Shown: positions 15,698 through 24,363 of the stretch, piece by piece
Layout: each line of letters starts with the position of its first letter
Position numbering within the stretch: the stretch's first letter is position 1
The notes under the pieces: generated by a model
The model's input: only the letters and a program-made list of their open reading frames with translations
The model's database searches: none
What the model was told of the DNA's origin: nothing
Program-made: the position numbers and the translations under genes
Origin: a virus
Virus record (IMG/VR): IMGVR_UViG_3300032164_000041
Coordinates: 1 to 33,663 of that record
Strand: one strand, 5' to 3'
DNA length: 33,663 nt

Positions 15698-16860
15698 TAC
15701 TTAATCACCTTCCTGCAGTCGAAGTCGCAGGTGTAGCCGGTATCGTTGGAGAAGACGTGCGCGACGCGGGAGAAGTAGTAGTCTCCGTCGAACTCGGGGC
15801 TCGTGCCCTTGATGGCGTGGATTTGCCTCGCCCGCAGCGAGGGGATGCCGATGAGCGTGCTGCCGCGGGCGGTCACGAAGTCCCGCTCGTGCCTCCGGTA
15901 CCACGCCTGGGCCCAGGCCGTGGCCTGGCCGGCGTTGGCGAACCCGCACCTGGGGACAATCGTGAAGGAGTAGTCCTTGATGAAGAGCTTGATGGCCGCC
16001 CTGCTCTGGGGCGGGCTCTTGAGGTCGTCGAGCAGGGTGCCCGTGACCGTGACGCCGGCGGGGTCGTCCTCGGCCTCGACCTCCTCGTCGATCGACTCCC
16101 CGCGCACGCAGTCGGTCGCGAGGACGCGCAGCTTGGTCATGCCGCCCTGGATCAGCATCTCGGGCTCGAACGACGCGAGTGTGGAGTCCTCGCCGGAGTT
16201 GTACTTGAGGGCGATCTTCGCCTTCTGCGCGAGCGGGCTGGCGGGGGACTTGAAGTGCAGGGTCCACGTCCCGTCCTTGTCCGCGTCCACCCACAGGAAG
16301 AAGTTCGAGATGTTCGAGCAGCCCTTGACCAGCTCCCAGTCGCTCATGCCGGCCTTCTGCACCACCTCCAGCTCGACCCCGCACGGGTCGATGTCCTCGG
16401 CCATCTTCCACCGGTCGGCCACGGCCATGACCACAGTGTCCAGCGTGCAGAGCGCGAAGACGCGCTCCTTGCCCTTGAGGGGCTCCTTCGACATCATCTG
16501 GTAGTCCTTCGAGTATCCCGTGACCTCGATGGACGGGAACTCCGCCTGGGCGAACGTGGGGCGGTGCCGCACGATGACGGCGCGGCCGACGTATGCCTTC
16601 TCCGTCCCGTACCCGTAGCTGACCGCGACCTCGTTGCCTGGCTGGAGGATCTTCTTGCGCGAGAGGATGTAGTCGGGGTTCTTGACGACCATCTTGAGCG
16701 CCGACGCCATGCCGTCGGCCTCCTCGTACTCCATGCGCTGGACGAGCGCCGAGATCTCCGGGCCGACGTTCTGCCCCTCGACCTCGATCGAGAACGTGGG
16801 CGCCAGCCCCTGCTCCCAGGAGACGAGGGTCGGGCTCGGGCTCGGTGCCTCGGCCATCAC
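15697..16860 (-). CDS. Baseplate hub protein, late control D-like
   Basis: This 387-aa protein matches the P2 gpD/T4 gp27 hub family: FSIEVEGQNVGPEISALVQRMEYEEADGMAS, then VKNPDY, GNEVAVSYGYG, the conserved GYSKDYQMM, FFLWVDADKDGTWTLHFK, and near the end WYRRHERDFVTARGSTLIGIPSLRARQ. The hub trimer joins the tail tube to the spike encoded next. The start ATG follows GAGGTGA (the TGA is the stop of the LysM-like gene) by three bases. Confidence 0.9.
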   Translation of the reverse strand: MMAEAPSPSPTLVSWEQGLAPTFSIEVEGQNVGPEISALVQRMEYEEADGMASALKMVVKNPDYILSRKKILQPGNEVAVSYGYGTEKAYVGRAVIVRHRPTFAQAEFPSIEVTGYSKDYQMMSKEPLKGKERVFALCTLDTVVMAVADRWKMAEDIDPCGVELEVVQKAGMSDWELVKGCSNISNFFLWVDADKDGTWTLHFKSPASPLAQKAKIALKYNSGEDSTLASFEPEMLIQGGMTKLRVLATDCVRGESIDEEVEAEDDPAGVTVTGTLLDDLKSPPQSRAAIKLFIKDYSFTIVPRCGFANAGQATAWAQAWYRRHERDFVTARGSTLIGIPSLRARQIHAIKGTSPEFDGDYYFSRVAHVFSNDTGYTCDFDCRKVIK

Positions 16861-16861
16861 G

Positions 16862-17626
16862 TCACCTCAGCACGTGGGACACGTAGGCGTGCCCGCGCAT
16901 GGCAAGGAACTCGGCGCGGAGGTCCTTCGTCGGCGTCGGCACCTCGGAGTCCGAGTCGTAGAACGGGACGGACGCCGGCCGGACGGGCCCCGGTTCGAGG
17001 GCGTCCACCGATGGGAGCTTCACGACGTCGCCGGGCTCCAGGTACACGGCCTCGTGCCTGCGCCCCACGAGGACGCCGAGCGCGGGGTCGCCGTACTCGC
17101 GCAGCGCCAGCATCTCGTAGTAGTCGCCCTTCTGCGCGCGGGCGTACCTCGTCTCGTGGAGGTACTCTCCCATGATCTGGAATGGCACGTACTGCCGGAG
17201 GGTGACGCTGAACGTCGCCCCGCGGACTCCGCCGAAGGCCGTCAGGCGGTCGTAGACGATGTCGCCCAGGCTCTCCAGCACGCTCTCGATGTAGATGTCG
17301 CCGGAGCCGGCCAGGAAGACGATGATGGGGGGGCGCTTCGCCCGCTCGTCGACCTTGAGCCACCTCTTCAGCGTGTCGAGCTCGGTCTTGACCTCCTCGG
17401 CCACCGAGGCGGCGAAGACGCGGGCCCGGAAGCTGACACGGTCTGCCTGCCCGTGCAGGAACTGGAGGACCTCGTTCTGCCGCGACAGCGAGGTGTGGCC
17501 GGAGTACGCCGGCGCGCCTGGCCGCTCGGCCAGGTCCTCGCCCTCGAACTGGCCCACGATCTCCTCGCCCGTGTCCACGCAGATCATGGTCCAGGACCGC
17601 AGGAGCGACAGGCTGATGGCTGGCAT
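16862..17626 (-). CDS. LysM-like baseplate/tail protein (XkdP or gpX type)
   Basis: In this 254-aa protein, residues 1-160 contain EEIVGQFEGEDL and then SRQNEVLQFLHGQADRVSFRARVF, the pattern of phage tail proteins linking tube and hub. Residues about 165-205 look like a divergent LysM module (DYYEMLALREYGDPALGVLVGRRHEAV, then LEPGDVVKLP). It lies between the tape measure and hub genes, exactly where xkdP sits in PBSX. Its start follows GAGGTGA with the upstream TGA inside it, three bases before the ATG. Confidence 0.82.
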   Translation of the reverse strand: MPAISLSLLRSWTMICVDTGEEIVGQFEGEDLAERPGAPAYSGHTSLSRQNEVLQFLHGQADRVSFRARVFAASVAEEVKTELDTLKRWLKVDERAKRPPIIVFLAGSGDIYIESVLESLGDIVYDRLTAFGGVRGATFSVTLRQYVPFQIMGEYLHETRYARAQKGDYYEMLALREYGDPALGVLVGRRHEAVYLEPGDVVKLPSVDALEPGPVRPASVPFYDSDSEVPTPTKDLRAEFLAMRGHAYVSHVLR

Positions 17627-17629
17627 GCG

Positions 17630-20278
17630 TCACCTCGATGTTGCCGGGGCGGGCATGACGCCCTGCTCCCGGAGGACGCCGCGCTGCCACGGCGGGGTCT
17701 TGGCGCCAGACCTCTCCCACGTCTCGATCTGCTGGCGCGCCATGCCCCGCGACAGCTCCTTGCCGTCCAGGCTTACCTTGTTGTCCACCTGCACGTGGCT
17801 GGTGTGCTCGACCTTCGGTGGGTTCTTCTGCAGCGCCCTGCCCACGTGCTCGCCGATCTTCTCGGGGTCGATGACTGGCATCTTGGCCGCCGCGAGTTCG
17901 GCCCCGACCATCGCCGGGACGGCGGGGGTTAGTCCAGCCGCGATAGCTGCCGGCCCGCCTGCCTTCTGCACCGCGACAGGAGGTACGCCCGGCTTCTCCG
18001 GCCAGATGAGCCCCGAAAGCCCCTCGCGCCCGAACGTCTTGAGCGCGCCGGGCACGTCCACGCCGAGGAGCTCGGCGAGCTTGGTGACCTGCGTCACGAC
18101 GTAGCGGAGTGGCACCAGGATGGCGTCCAGGATGGCCACGCCGAGCCTGGCAAGCCCGGAGAGCACCCCGCCCTCGTAGAGCATCTGGACGGCGTCGAGG
18201 ACCCGCCTGACGTGGTTGTACGCCATCTGGAGCGGCGTGATGAAGAAGGTGCCGAATGTCCGGTAGAACCAGACGAAGGTGGGTGCCAGCGACGCCCACG
18301 CCTTGATGATGAACGCCACGACCTCTGCCACGGTCACGACGATCGTGCCGAGGATCGTCCCCAGCGTCATCCCGAGGTCCTTCCAGTTCAGCTCCATGCC
18401 GCCGGTCGTCCCCGCGAACTGGGCGGCGATGTCCTCCATCGACGCCTTGATGATCCCGATCGTCTCCGTCCAAATCACCTGCAGCTCCTCGAGCACGGGG
18501 GCAAACGCTGCCGAAAGGCCCTGCCAGTATGGGATTAGCACCTGCTCGAAGACGTAGACCGCCGCGTCCTTGATGTTCTGCCACACGCGCAGGGCCGTGT
18601 CGCCGAAGCTCTCGCCCTCCTCGCGGAGGAGCGAGAACGCGACGAAGCCGGCCACCCCGATCGCGGCCAGCACCGGGAGGACCCACGAGGTCAGGACGCC
18701 GGCCAGGCCCGACACGATGAGGGCCAGGCCCTTCACCGCGGGGATGACCACGCTGAACAGGACGAACCCGAACGTCACGGCCGCGCCGAGCACGGGCGCG
18801 AGCGCGGCCGCCACCGCCAGGAACTTCACGGCGAACTCGGCGATCTCGATGACGGCTCTCGGTCCGAAGGTGGCGTAGAACCATTCGGACGCCTTCTGGA
18901 ACATCCCGGTGATGGTCGTGATGCCGGTCTTGACCGCGTCGATGCCGCGGACGACGCCCCACGCTATGGCCTCGGGCATGCCTGTGATCGGGAACTCCTC
19001 TCCCGCCCCGAGCGTCTTGATGCGCTGGATCGACAGCACGATCGCGGAGACGGAGTCCGTGGCCCGCGTGACCATCTGCTTCAGGCCCACCAGCGGGCCC
19101 TCGAACAGCTCTATCGTGAAGCCCTCGATGGCGCTCGTGAGGATAGTCCACTGGCCTTTGAAGGAATCCAGGCGGGTATCTGCCATAATCTTGGCGGCGC
19201 CGTCCGCCTTCATGATCTTGGCGTGGAGTTCCGAGAACGTGAGCGCGCCCTCCTTGCCCTGCTTGTCGAGGCGGGACAGCACGCTGGTCAGGCCGATCCC
19301 TCTGAGCCCCAGCAGATCGGAGGCCACGGCCGCCCTGTCTACCTTGCCGCCGTAGGAGTTCATCCCCTTCTGGAGCTGGCGCAGGGTCGCCTCGAGCCCG
19401 ATGAAGTTGCCGTTCGCGTCACGGATGGTCAGGCCCATCTTCTCCATGATCTCTTGCTGCTTCTTGGTGGGGGAGGCCATGGCCAGGAACGCGTTCTTGA
19501 GCGCGGTGCCGCCGAGCGTGTTCTTGAAGCCTGCGTCCGCCATGAGGCCGAGTGCGGTGACCGTCTCCTCGAAGCTCATGCCCGCCTGCGCAGCGATGGG
19601 CGCGATGTACTTGAGGCCTTCTTGCAGGCCTAGGATCGAGGTGTTCGTGCTCGCGCTGGCAACCGCGAGCTGGTCCGCGACCTTCGCGGCCTCGCTGGCC
19701 GGCTTGTTGAACGCCCGGATGTTCAGCGCGACGACGTCGGCGGCGTCCGCAAGCGACATGCCCTCGGCGGCGGCCGCATTGAGCACGCCGCCGACCGCGC
19801 CCATGGTCTCCTTCGCGGAGAACCCGGCGCGGGCCATGATCTCCATGGCCTGCCCCGCCTCGGTCGCGGTGAACTGGGTGGCGGCGCCCAGGCGCTTGGC
19901 CTCGGCGGTTAGCATGGCCATGTCCGACGCGAGCTTGGTCGGGTCCGTGATGGGCGCTCCGATCGACTTGACGACCGCCATCTGGGCCTCGAAGTCCACC
20001 GCCATCTTGCCGGCCATGCCCACGGCGATGCCGATGCCCGTGGTTAGCATCGCCGCGGACTTCATGGCCGTCCCCACCTGGCCGATGCCGGCCGATATGT
20101 TCTTGAAGCTCGCGTCCAGCGCATTGACCTGAGTCTGAGCCTGGGCCATGTGGCCCGTGGCCTTCGTCACCGATCCGCCGAGCTGGTCGTACGCGGCCGA
20201 GGACCGCTGGATGCCGGCCACGCCCGCCGCGTCGTCGAAGATGAGCACGGCCCCGAGGCCCATGGACTCGAACGCCAT
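17630..20278 (-). CDS. Tape measure protein
   Basis: This 882-aa protein has a TP901-1-type core domain at about 80-330 (MAVDFEAQMAVVKSIGA, AKRLGAATQFTATEAGQAMEIMARAGFSAKETMGAVGGVLNAAAA). Several hydrophobic helices follow in the middle (about 480-680), then a helical C-terminal part. It sets the tail length and fills the tube. By the usual rule of about 0.15 nm per residue the tail would be roughly 130 nm, a loose estimate. It starts two bases after the end of the frameshifted chaperone, downstream of GGAGGAG. No lytic domain is seen. Confidence 0.93.
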   Translation of the reverse strand: MAFESMGLGAVLIFDDAAGVAGIQRSSAAYDQLGGSVTKATGHMAQAQTQVNALDASFKNISAGIGQVGTAMKSAAMLTTGIGIAVGMAGKMAVDFEAQMAVVKSIGAPITDPTKLASDMAMLTAEAKRLGAATQFTATEAGQAMEIMARAGFSAKETMGAVGGVLNAAAAEGMSLADAADVVALNIRAFNKPASEAAKVADQLAVASASTNTSILGLQEGLKYIAPIAAQAGMSFEETVTALGLMADAGFKNTLGGTALKNAFLAMASPTKKQQEIMEKMGLTIRDANGNFIGLEATLRQLQKGMNSYGGKVDRAAVASDLLGLRGIGLTSVLSRLDKQGKEGALTFSELHAKIMKADGAAKIMADTRLDSFKGQWTILTSAIEGFTIELFEGPLVGLKQMVTRATDSVSAIVLSIQRIKTLGAGEEFPITGMPEAIAWGVVRGIDAVKTGITTITGMFQKASEWFYATFGPRAVIEIAEFAVKFLAVAAALAPVLGAAVTFGFVLFSVVIPAVKGLALIVSGLAGVLTSWVLPVLAAIGVAGFVAFSLLREEGESFGDTALRVWQNIKDAAVYVFEQVLIPYWQGLSAAFAPVLEELQVIWTETIGIIKASMEDIAAQFAGTTGGMELNWKDLGMTLGTILGTIVVTVAEVVAFIIKAWASLAPTFVWFYRTFGTFFITPLQMAYNHVRRVLDAVQMLYEGGVLSGLARLGVAILDAILVPLRYVVTQVTKLAELLGVDVPGALKTFGREGLSGLIWPEKPGVPPVAVQKAGGPAAIAAGLTPAVPAMVGAELAAAKMPVIDPEKIGEHVGRALQKNPPKVEHTSHVQVDNKVSLDGKELSRGMARQQIETWERSGAKTPPWQRGVLREQGVMPAPATSR

Positions 20279-20280
20279 CG

Positions 20281-20484
20281 TCAGCTCCTCCGGCCCCTGC
20301 CTGCGGCCTTATCGACCGCCTTCTTCTCGTCGATCAGCTGGCGGGTTACCCGCTCCAGCCACCACCGCCTCTCGTCGCGCGTCATGCCCTCGGCGTCCGA
20401 GTAGCATATCGAGCCCTTCATCGAGTAGAGGAGCTGGAACTCCTCCTCGCGGGATCGCTCCAGGTCTACCGGGAAGACATCCCA
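20281..20484 (-). CDS. Frameshift extension of the tail assembly chaperone (T-like part)
   Basis: These 67 codons have no start of their own. They are reached by a -1 shift at the T7 run, giving WDVFPVDLERSREEEFQLL and continuing to AAGRGRRS, so that the long chaperone product is about 332 aa. The segment is charged and helical (RDERRWWLERVTRQLIDEKKAVDKAA). As in lambda gpG/gpGT, the extension should bind the tape measure protein. It ends just before the tape measure ATG, as expected for a T-type domain. Confidence 0.82.
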   Translation of the reverse strand, partial: WDVFPVDLERSREEEFQLLYSMKGSICYSDAEGMTRDERRWWLERVTRQLIDEKKAVDKAAGRGRRS

Positions 20485-21278
20485 AAAAAACTCTCGAAGC
20501 TCCAGTCCAGCGAGGTGCGGATGTCCTCGCCGCATGCCGGGCACACGGTCTCCACCGCCATGTCCGGCCCCACGTGGTTCGCGTCGATCGCCTTCGTGAC
20601 GGACTCCACGTCCCGCTTGGACATGGAGCATAGGTCGTCGTCCGTGAGCACCACGTTCGCGGCGTCTGTCCCGGTGATGGATGCCCTGATGATCGCGGCC
20701 TTCGCCGCCCCGACGTTGATTCCGCGCTGCGGGGGCATCGACTCCACCGCGTACCACCGGGCCGGGCCCATCTTCAGCGTGCGGACGACGGACGACCGCA
20801 CCTCGATCGGGACCTTCAGCTCGTACTCCCACGAGGCGTCGCCGATGGCGTCGACGACGCGGACGTCCAGGTCGTCGAGGTCGGCCATCACGTTGGCCGT
20901 GGACCGGCGGCACGCCGGGCAGCGCACCGTGAACGCGATCTCCTGCCCCAGCGCCTCGCGCCGCAGCAGGATGTAGGCGTAGTAGACGTCGCCGATGAAC
21001 GCCTGCGAGATCGCGGACGCGCGCTCCGCCTCCTTGAGCTTCGTGAAGTCCTTGTCGCCGAAGCGGGTCAGGAGAACGGTCAGGACGGCGTTCACGGTCG
21101 CCGCCATGCTCGCGTCGCCCGCCTTGTCGCGCAGCCGCCCGATCTCCTTCTCCTCGCGGAGCGAGAACGTCCGGGCGCCGAGCCCCTTATCGAGCCCGGC
21201 AGGGGTAGGCACGCCCACGGGCAGGGACAGCCCGAGGTCGCGCATGGTCATCACTCTCGTCTTGGATTCCTGGGTCAT
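20466..21278 (-). CDS. Tail assembly chaperone, short product (G-like; T4_baseplate family)
   Basis: This 270-aa protein lies between the tail tube and tape measure genes. It resembles the tail-chaperone/T4 baseplate gp26-like family, with FLREEKEIGRLRDKAGD-like helices, GDVYYAYILLRREALG, and two CPAC knuckles (near residues 119 and 249) that could together bind zinc. At codon 265 the ribosome can slip back one base to make the longer product; without slipping the protein ends FFGMSSR. The ratio of the two products normally governs tape measure loading. The start follows GGAGGAG by about 7 bases. Confidence 0.85.
   Translation of the reverse strand: MTQESKTRVMTMRDLGLSLPVGVPTPAGLDKGLGARTFSLREEKEIGRLRDKAGDASMAATVNAVLTVLLTRFGDKDFTKLKEAERASAISQAFIGDVYYAYILLRREALGQEIAFTVRCPACRRSTANVMADLDDLDVRVVDAIGDASWEYELKVPIEVRSSVVRTLKMGPARWYAVESMPPQRGINVGAAKAAIIRASITGTDAANVVLTDDDLCSMSKRDVESVTKAIDANHVGPDMAVETVCPACGEDIRTSLDWSFESFFGMSSR
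20484..20490 (-). other. Slippery heptamer T TTT TTT for -1 ribosomal frameshift
   Basis: In the zero frame the minus strand reads AGT TTT TTT GGG. A -1 slip gives TTT TTT TGG and enters the extension. A Shine-Dalgarno-like GGAG (20500-20503) lies 9 bases upstream, as in dnaX. GGGA-N5-TCCC directly after the site could form only a weak hairpin. The zero-frame stop is 15 bases past the site. Confidence 0.85.
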
Positions 21279-21340
21279 GGTGCTGCTCCTCCAATCGGCC
21301 CCGGCGGGCCTTGTGAGTCAAGCGCGTCTAGGGGCGGTGG

Positions 21341-21781
21341 TCAGGTGGTCGGCAGGATGTCGTCCACGCTGAACGTCCACTCCACCTGGGCCAGCTCGCC
21401 CTCGTTCGCCATCTCCACGTCGGGCAGCTTCCGCTTGCGCGGGAACATGCCCAGGAGCGTGAACGTGCGGACGGTCAGGCCCGAGATCGACTTCATCGTC
21501 AGCGCCGCCACCTTCTTGTAGGTGGGGCTCACGGGGTCCTGGCTCTCGCGGAACCACACCTCGAGAGCGGCCTCCTCGAGCTGGTGGTGCGCCGGGTGCA
21601 TGCCCACGATCTCGGCCATGCCCCGGTTGCCGCCCGTGGCGCGGGTGCGGTCGGGGAGGTCCGTGGTCTGGAGCTCGTCCTCCAGCCCCGTGAGGCTGGT
21701 GAAGACGATCGGCGGCAGGCCGATGACCGTCATCTCGTACTTGTTTCGCCCGATGTGGTCGGGCTGGATCACGCCCTTCAT
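21341..21781 (-). CDS. Tail tube protein
   Basis: This 146-aa protein lies between the sheath and chaperone genes, the tube position in contractile phages. It has the size and character of a T4 gp19/PBSX XkdM-like tube protein: a beta-rich start (KYEMTVIGLPPIVFTSLTGLEDELQT) that reads as polymer contacts, a segment HHQLEEAALEVWFRESQDPVSPTYKKVAALTM, and a closing strand set (VEWTFSVDDI). It polymerises as hexameric rings inside the sheath. Confidence 0.85.
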   Translation of the reverse strand: MKGVIQPDHIGRNKYEMTVIGLPPIVFTSLTGLEDELQTTDLPDRTRATGGNRGMAEIVGMHPAHHQLEEAALEVWFRESQDPVSPTYKKVAALTMKSISGLTVRTFTLLGMFPRKRKLPDVEMANEGELAQVEWTFSVDDILPTT

Positions 21782-21819
21782 TGGCAGGCTCCTTGGGTGC
21801 CGTCAGGCCCCGGTAGTTG

Positions 21820-22029
21820 TCACTCCAGCTCGACCTTGAGCGTCAGCGCGGTGGCGGTCGTCGGTGACGTGGCCGCGTTGTAGTCGGTCCTGAACTGGTT
21901 GAACTGGGCGACGAGCTGGTTGTGGGACTCGACCAGCCCCTTCAGCACGTCGTAGAGGCGGGTCTCGCCGTTCGACTTGTCGATGCCGGCGCCCGCCTCT
22001 CCCAGCACCTTCTTCAGCTTCGTGGTCAT
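21820..22029 (-). CDS. Small unknown protein between sheath and tube
   Basis: This 69-aa protein has a helical middle (TRLYDVLKGLVESHNQLVAQFNQFRTDYNAAT) that looks like a short coiled coil, followed by a Thr/Ala-rich strand. The start follows GAAAGGA by 6 bases. Its place between sheath and tube suggests a minor tail protein, but this is position only. Confidence 0.6.
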   Translation of the reverse strand: MTTKLKKVLGEAGAGIDKSNGETRLYDVLKGLVESHNQLVAQFNQFRTDYNAATSPTTATALTLKVELE

Positions 22030-22048
22030 GACGATGTCCTTTCCTTCA

Positions 22049-22062
22049 CGGCGCTAGCGCCG
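22049..22062. repeat. 14-base palindrome CGGCGCTAGCGCCG
   Basis: A perfect palindrome lies in the gap between the sheath stop and the next small gene. As RNA it would form a 5-bp stem with a CUAG loop. There is no T tract. It may modestly reduce read-through or protect the sheath mRNA. Confidence 0.35.
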
Positions 22063-22082
22063 CGCTCGAGTTGCTTCTTAGA

Positions 22083-24362
22083 TCAGGCCGCGGCCTCGAA
22101 GATGCCCTGCTTGCCGATCCTGATGCGGAACCGCTCGACGGTGTCGGCGAGGCGCAGGGAAATGTCCGCGAACATGTCGCCGTCCGCCATCGTGGCGTCG
22201 GTGTTGTTCTCGGCGTCGATCTTGATGATCGCGGCCTCGTCCAGGGTCTTGCCGCGGATGGCGCCCTTGCGCCACTCGGGCAGGAAGAAGCTCTTGAGGC
22301 TCGTGAGCCCGAGGCCCTGGGTGTCGGTGGAGTTGATCTGGAACACGATCCAGTCGAAGGCCTCGATGAGCACCTGCTCGTAGTAGCTCATCTGCTCGCG
22401 CTGGTGCTTCCACTTCCAGTTGGGGTCGGTCCACAGGGTCCGGTCACCCCAGGAGACGAAGTTCCCCTGGACCTTCTTGACGACGTTGATCCCGCGCGGG
22501 TTCAGCATCTCCTCGTCCAGCAGGCGGTCGCCGGTCGGGATGTCGAGCACGCCGGTCAGCACGGCGTCCACGCCGGCCTCGGCCTTGTGGTAGCCCTGGT
22601 AGTTGCGGCAGATCGCGGCCTCGCGCCCGTGGATGCGCCCGGTCAGCGTGCAGAGCTTCTGGCGGTTCTCGGTGCCGCTCGCCGGGTCGTTCACGTAGCC
22701 GTAGCTCGGCCAGGAGACGACCGCGTAGTCGGAGCGCCCGAGGGTGTCGTTGACGTACCCGTCGGCGGACACCTCGTCGGTGACGTTGGCGGGCACCTCG
22801 TAGCGGTACTGGTGGTTCTTCGCGGCGGCGTACGCGAGGCCCGCCTTCTGGACGGAGGTGCTGGTGACGCCGGGGGTGGCGAACTTCACCAGGCCCACGT
22901 TCTTGCCGCGGAGGCGGTTGAACGGGGACGAGCCGACGTCCCACGCCTGCTGGTTGTAGTGCGCGTCGGTGATGTCCGCGTGGCCGTCCCGGCCGCCCGC
23001 GAGCTCGACCTTGGCGTCGATCTGGAACTGGTCGCCCGGCGCGCCGTCGTCGGTCATGTCCGATCCGTCGGCGACGGTCACGGACTTGTGGTCGTTCGCC
23101 ACGATGCGGAACTTCACGCGGGGGGCGTTCGCCTTGTCGGGGAAGCAGGAGCCGCCCACGAGGGAGGAGGGCGCGAAGGGCTTGTACCAGATCGTGACGA
23201 CGTCGTCCTCGACCAGGGTGCCCGTGCCGTTGTCCAACATGAAGGGCGGCGCCCATTTCATCGTCGGGGCGAACGCCGTCCCGAGGGTGCCGGTGCCGAG
23301 CGCGCCGTGCTTGTCGCTCACGGCGGAGAAGGTCAGGTCGCCCGCGAGCACGGTGCAGGTGACCTTCTGCGGCAGCATCTCGTCCGTGGTGGTGCCCATC
23401 GCGAGGGTGGGCACCGCGCCGCCGGGCGAGACTGTCTCGTGGTTCTCGGTGACGGCGGTGAGCACGGTGGCTGTGACGGCGGAGCTCACCCCGTAGTGGC
23501 TCGCGGGCCGGACGTCCGCGGTCGGCGCGCCGGTCCAGAGGTCGACGGCCGTCCCCTCGAAGTTGTCGCCGTCCTCGTTGATCTTGGCCACCCAGTACCG
23601 CGGGCTGGCGGGGTCGATGGAGAGGTTGGCCCACTTCTTGACGAAGGCGCCGTCGACGTAGACCGAGACGGCGAACTCCGTGGTGGGCTTCTCCTCGCCG
23701 TCCTCCACGAGGACGGAGAGTGCCTTCCCCTCGTTGGCGATCGCGACGTAGAACCGGAAGTCCGTCCCCGCGCCGAAGTCGGTGAGCATCTTCTGGTCTG
23801 CGGAGACGGTGATGACGCCGGCGGCGTCGTTGCCCACGATGGCGTAGCTCTTGTTCGCGATGCCCGCGAACACGAGCGACCCGCCCTTGAGCTGGTCGGT
23901 CTTCCACCCGGTGAACCCGGTCGTGAGCGTGATCTCGGTCAGGTCGCCCACCCCTGTGAACTCGGACGTGAAGTTGTACGCCTTCCCGCCCCACCGCCCT
24001 CCGTTCTTGGCGACCAGCTTGCCCATGGGCGTGAGGACCGGCCTCTTGGCGTAGAGCGTGATCTCGGACTTCAGCTCGTTGCCGTCGGTGACGCGCACGA
24101 GCCACATGCCGCCCGCGCCCGCCGCGAGGTCGGCGTAGTTCTGGCAGGCGTCCGGCGCCTGTCCGTCCGCGATGAGCCCGCCCATCTTCCGGGTGAACGC
24201 GTTCTTCCCCTGGCAGTAGATGAGCTTCCCGACTTCGCCCTTCTCGAAGAGGCCGGCGTAGCCGACCTGGCCCAGTGCGCCTGGGGTGATGGGCTTGTCG
24301 CCTTCCTTCTCCTCGATCTGGACGCCCGCGGCCCGGATGGGCCCGAAGATTCTCTGCGCCAT
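22083..24362 (-). CDS. Tail sheath protein
   Basis: At 759 aa this is larger than P2 (about 390) and T4 (about 660) sheaths. The C-terminal sheath domain is clear at about residues 600-759: ERLLDEEMLNPRG-like GDRLLDEEMLNPRGIN, QGNFVSWGDRTLW, REQMSYYEQVLIEAFDWIVFQIN, then FFLPEWRKGAI. The N-terminus (MAQRIFGPI, ITPGALGQVGYAGLFEKGEVG) fits the sheath family, and the beta-rich middle (about 110-450) looks like inserted outer domains. It contracts to drive the tube through the envelope. The ATG at 24362 follows AGGAG by 6 bases and lies one base after the previous stop; an ATG five codons upstream is less likely. Confidence 0.92.
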   Translation of the reverse strand: MAQRIFGPIRAAGVQIEEKEGDKPITPGALGQVGYAGLFEKGEVGKLIYCQGKNAFTRKMGGLIADGQAPDACQNYADLAAGAGGMWLVRVTDGNELKSEITLYAKRPVLTPMGKLVAKNGGRWGGKAYNFTSEFTGVGDLTEITLTTGFTGWKTDQLKGGSLVFAGIANKSYAIVGNDAAGVITVSADQKMLTDFGAGTDFRFYVAIANEGKALSVLVEDGEEKPTTEFAVSVYVDGAFVKKWANLSIDPASPRYWVAKINEDGDNFEGTAVDLWTGAPTADVRPASHYGVSSAVTATVLTAVTENHETVSPGGAVPTLAMGTTTDEMLPQKVTCTVLAGDLTFSAVSDKHGALGTGTLGTAFAPTMKWAPPFMLDNGTGTLVEDDVVTIWYKPFAPSSLVGGSCFPDKANAPRVKFRIVANDHKSVTVADGSDMTDDGAPGDQFQIDAKVELAGGRDGHADITDAHYNQQAWDVGSSPFNRLRGKNVGLVKFATPGVTSTSVQKAGLAYAAAKNHQYRYEVPANVTDEVSADGYVNDTLGRSDYAVVSWPSYGYVNDPASGTENRQKLCTLTGRIHGREAAICRNYQGYHKAEAGVDAVLTGVLDIPTGDRLLDEEMLNPRGINVVKKVQGNFVSWGDRTLWTDPNWKWKHQREQMSYYEQVLIEAFDWIVFQINSTDTQGLGLTSLKSFFLPEWRKGAIRGKTLDEAAIIKIDAENNTDATMADGDMFADISLRLADTVERFRIRIGKQGIFEAAA

Positions 24363-24363
24363 G

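Noticed and set aside
7800-16000. Very long plus-strand open frames opposite the fibre and baseplate genes (for example about 1140 codons over 12314-15736, and 9037-10554)
   Set aside because: They are the antisense of well-supported tail genes. Their products are low-complexity Arg/Gly/Ala/Asp/Val sequences typical of GC-rich antisense frames, and no domain or ribosome-binding site supports them.
20484-20490. T7 run as a sequencing error that breaks a single chaperone gene
   Set aside because: The phase, the heptamer, the upstream GGAG, the position before the tape measure and the size of the extension all fit programmed frameshifting, which is widespread in this gene pair. An error cannot be fully excluded from one sequence.
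21300-21330. GGCCC-GCCG-GGGCC hairpin before the chaperone gene as a terminator
   Set aside because: It has only 5 pairs and no T tract, and transcription must continue into the chaperone and tape measure genes.
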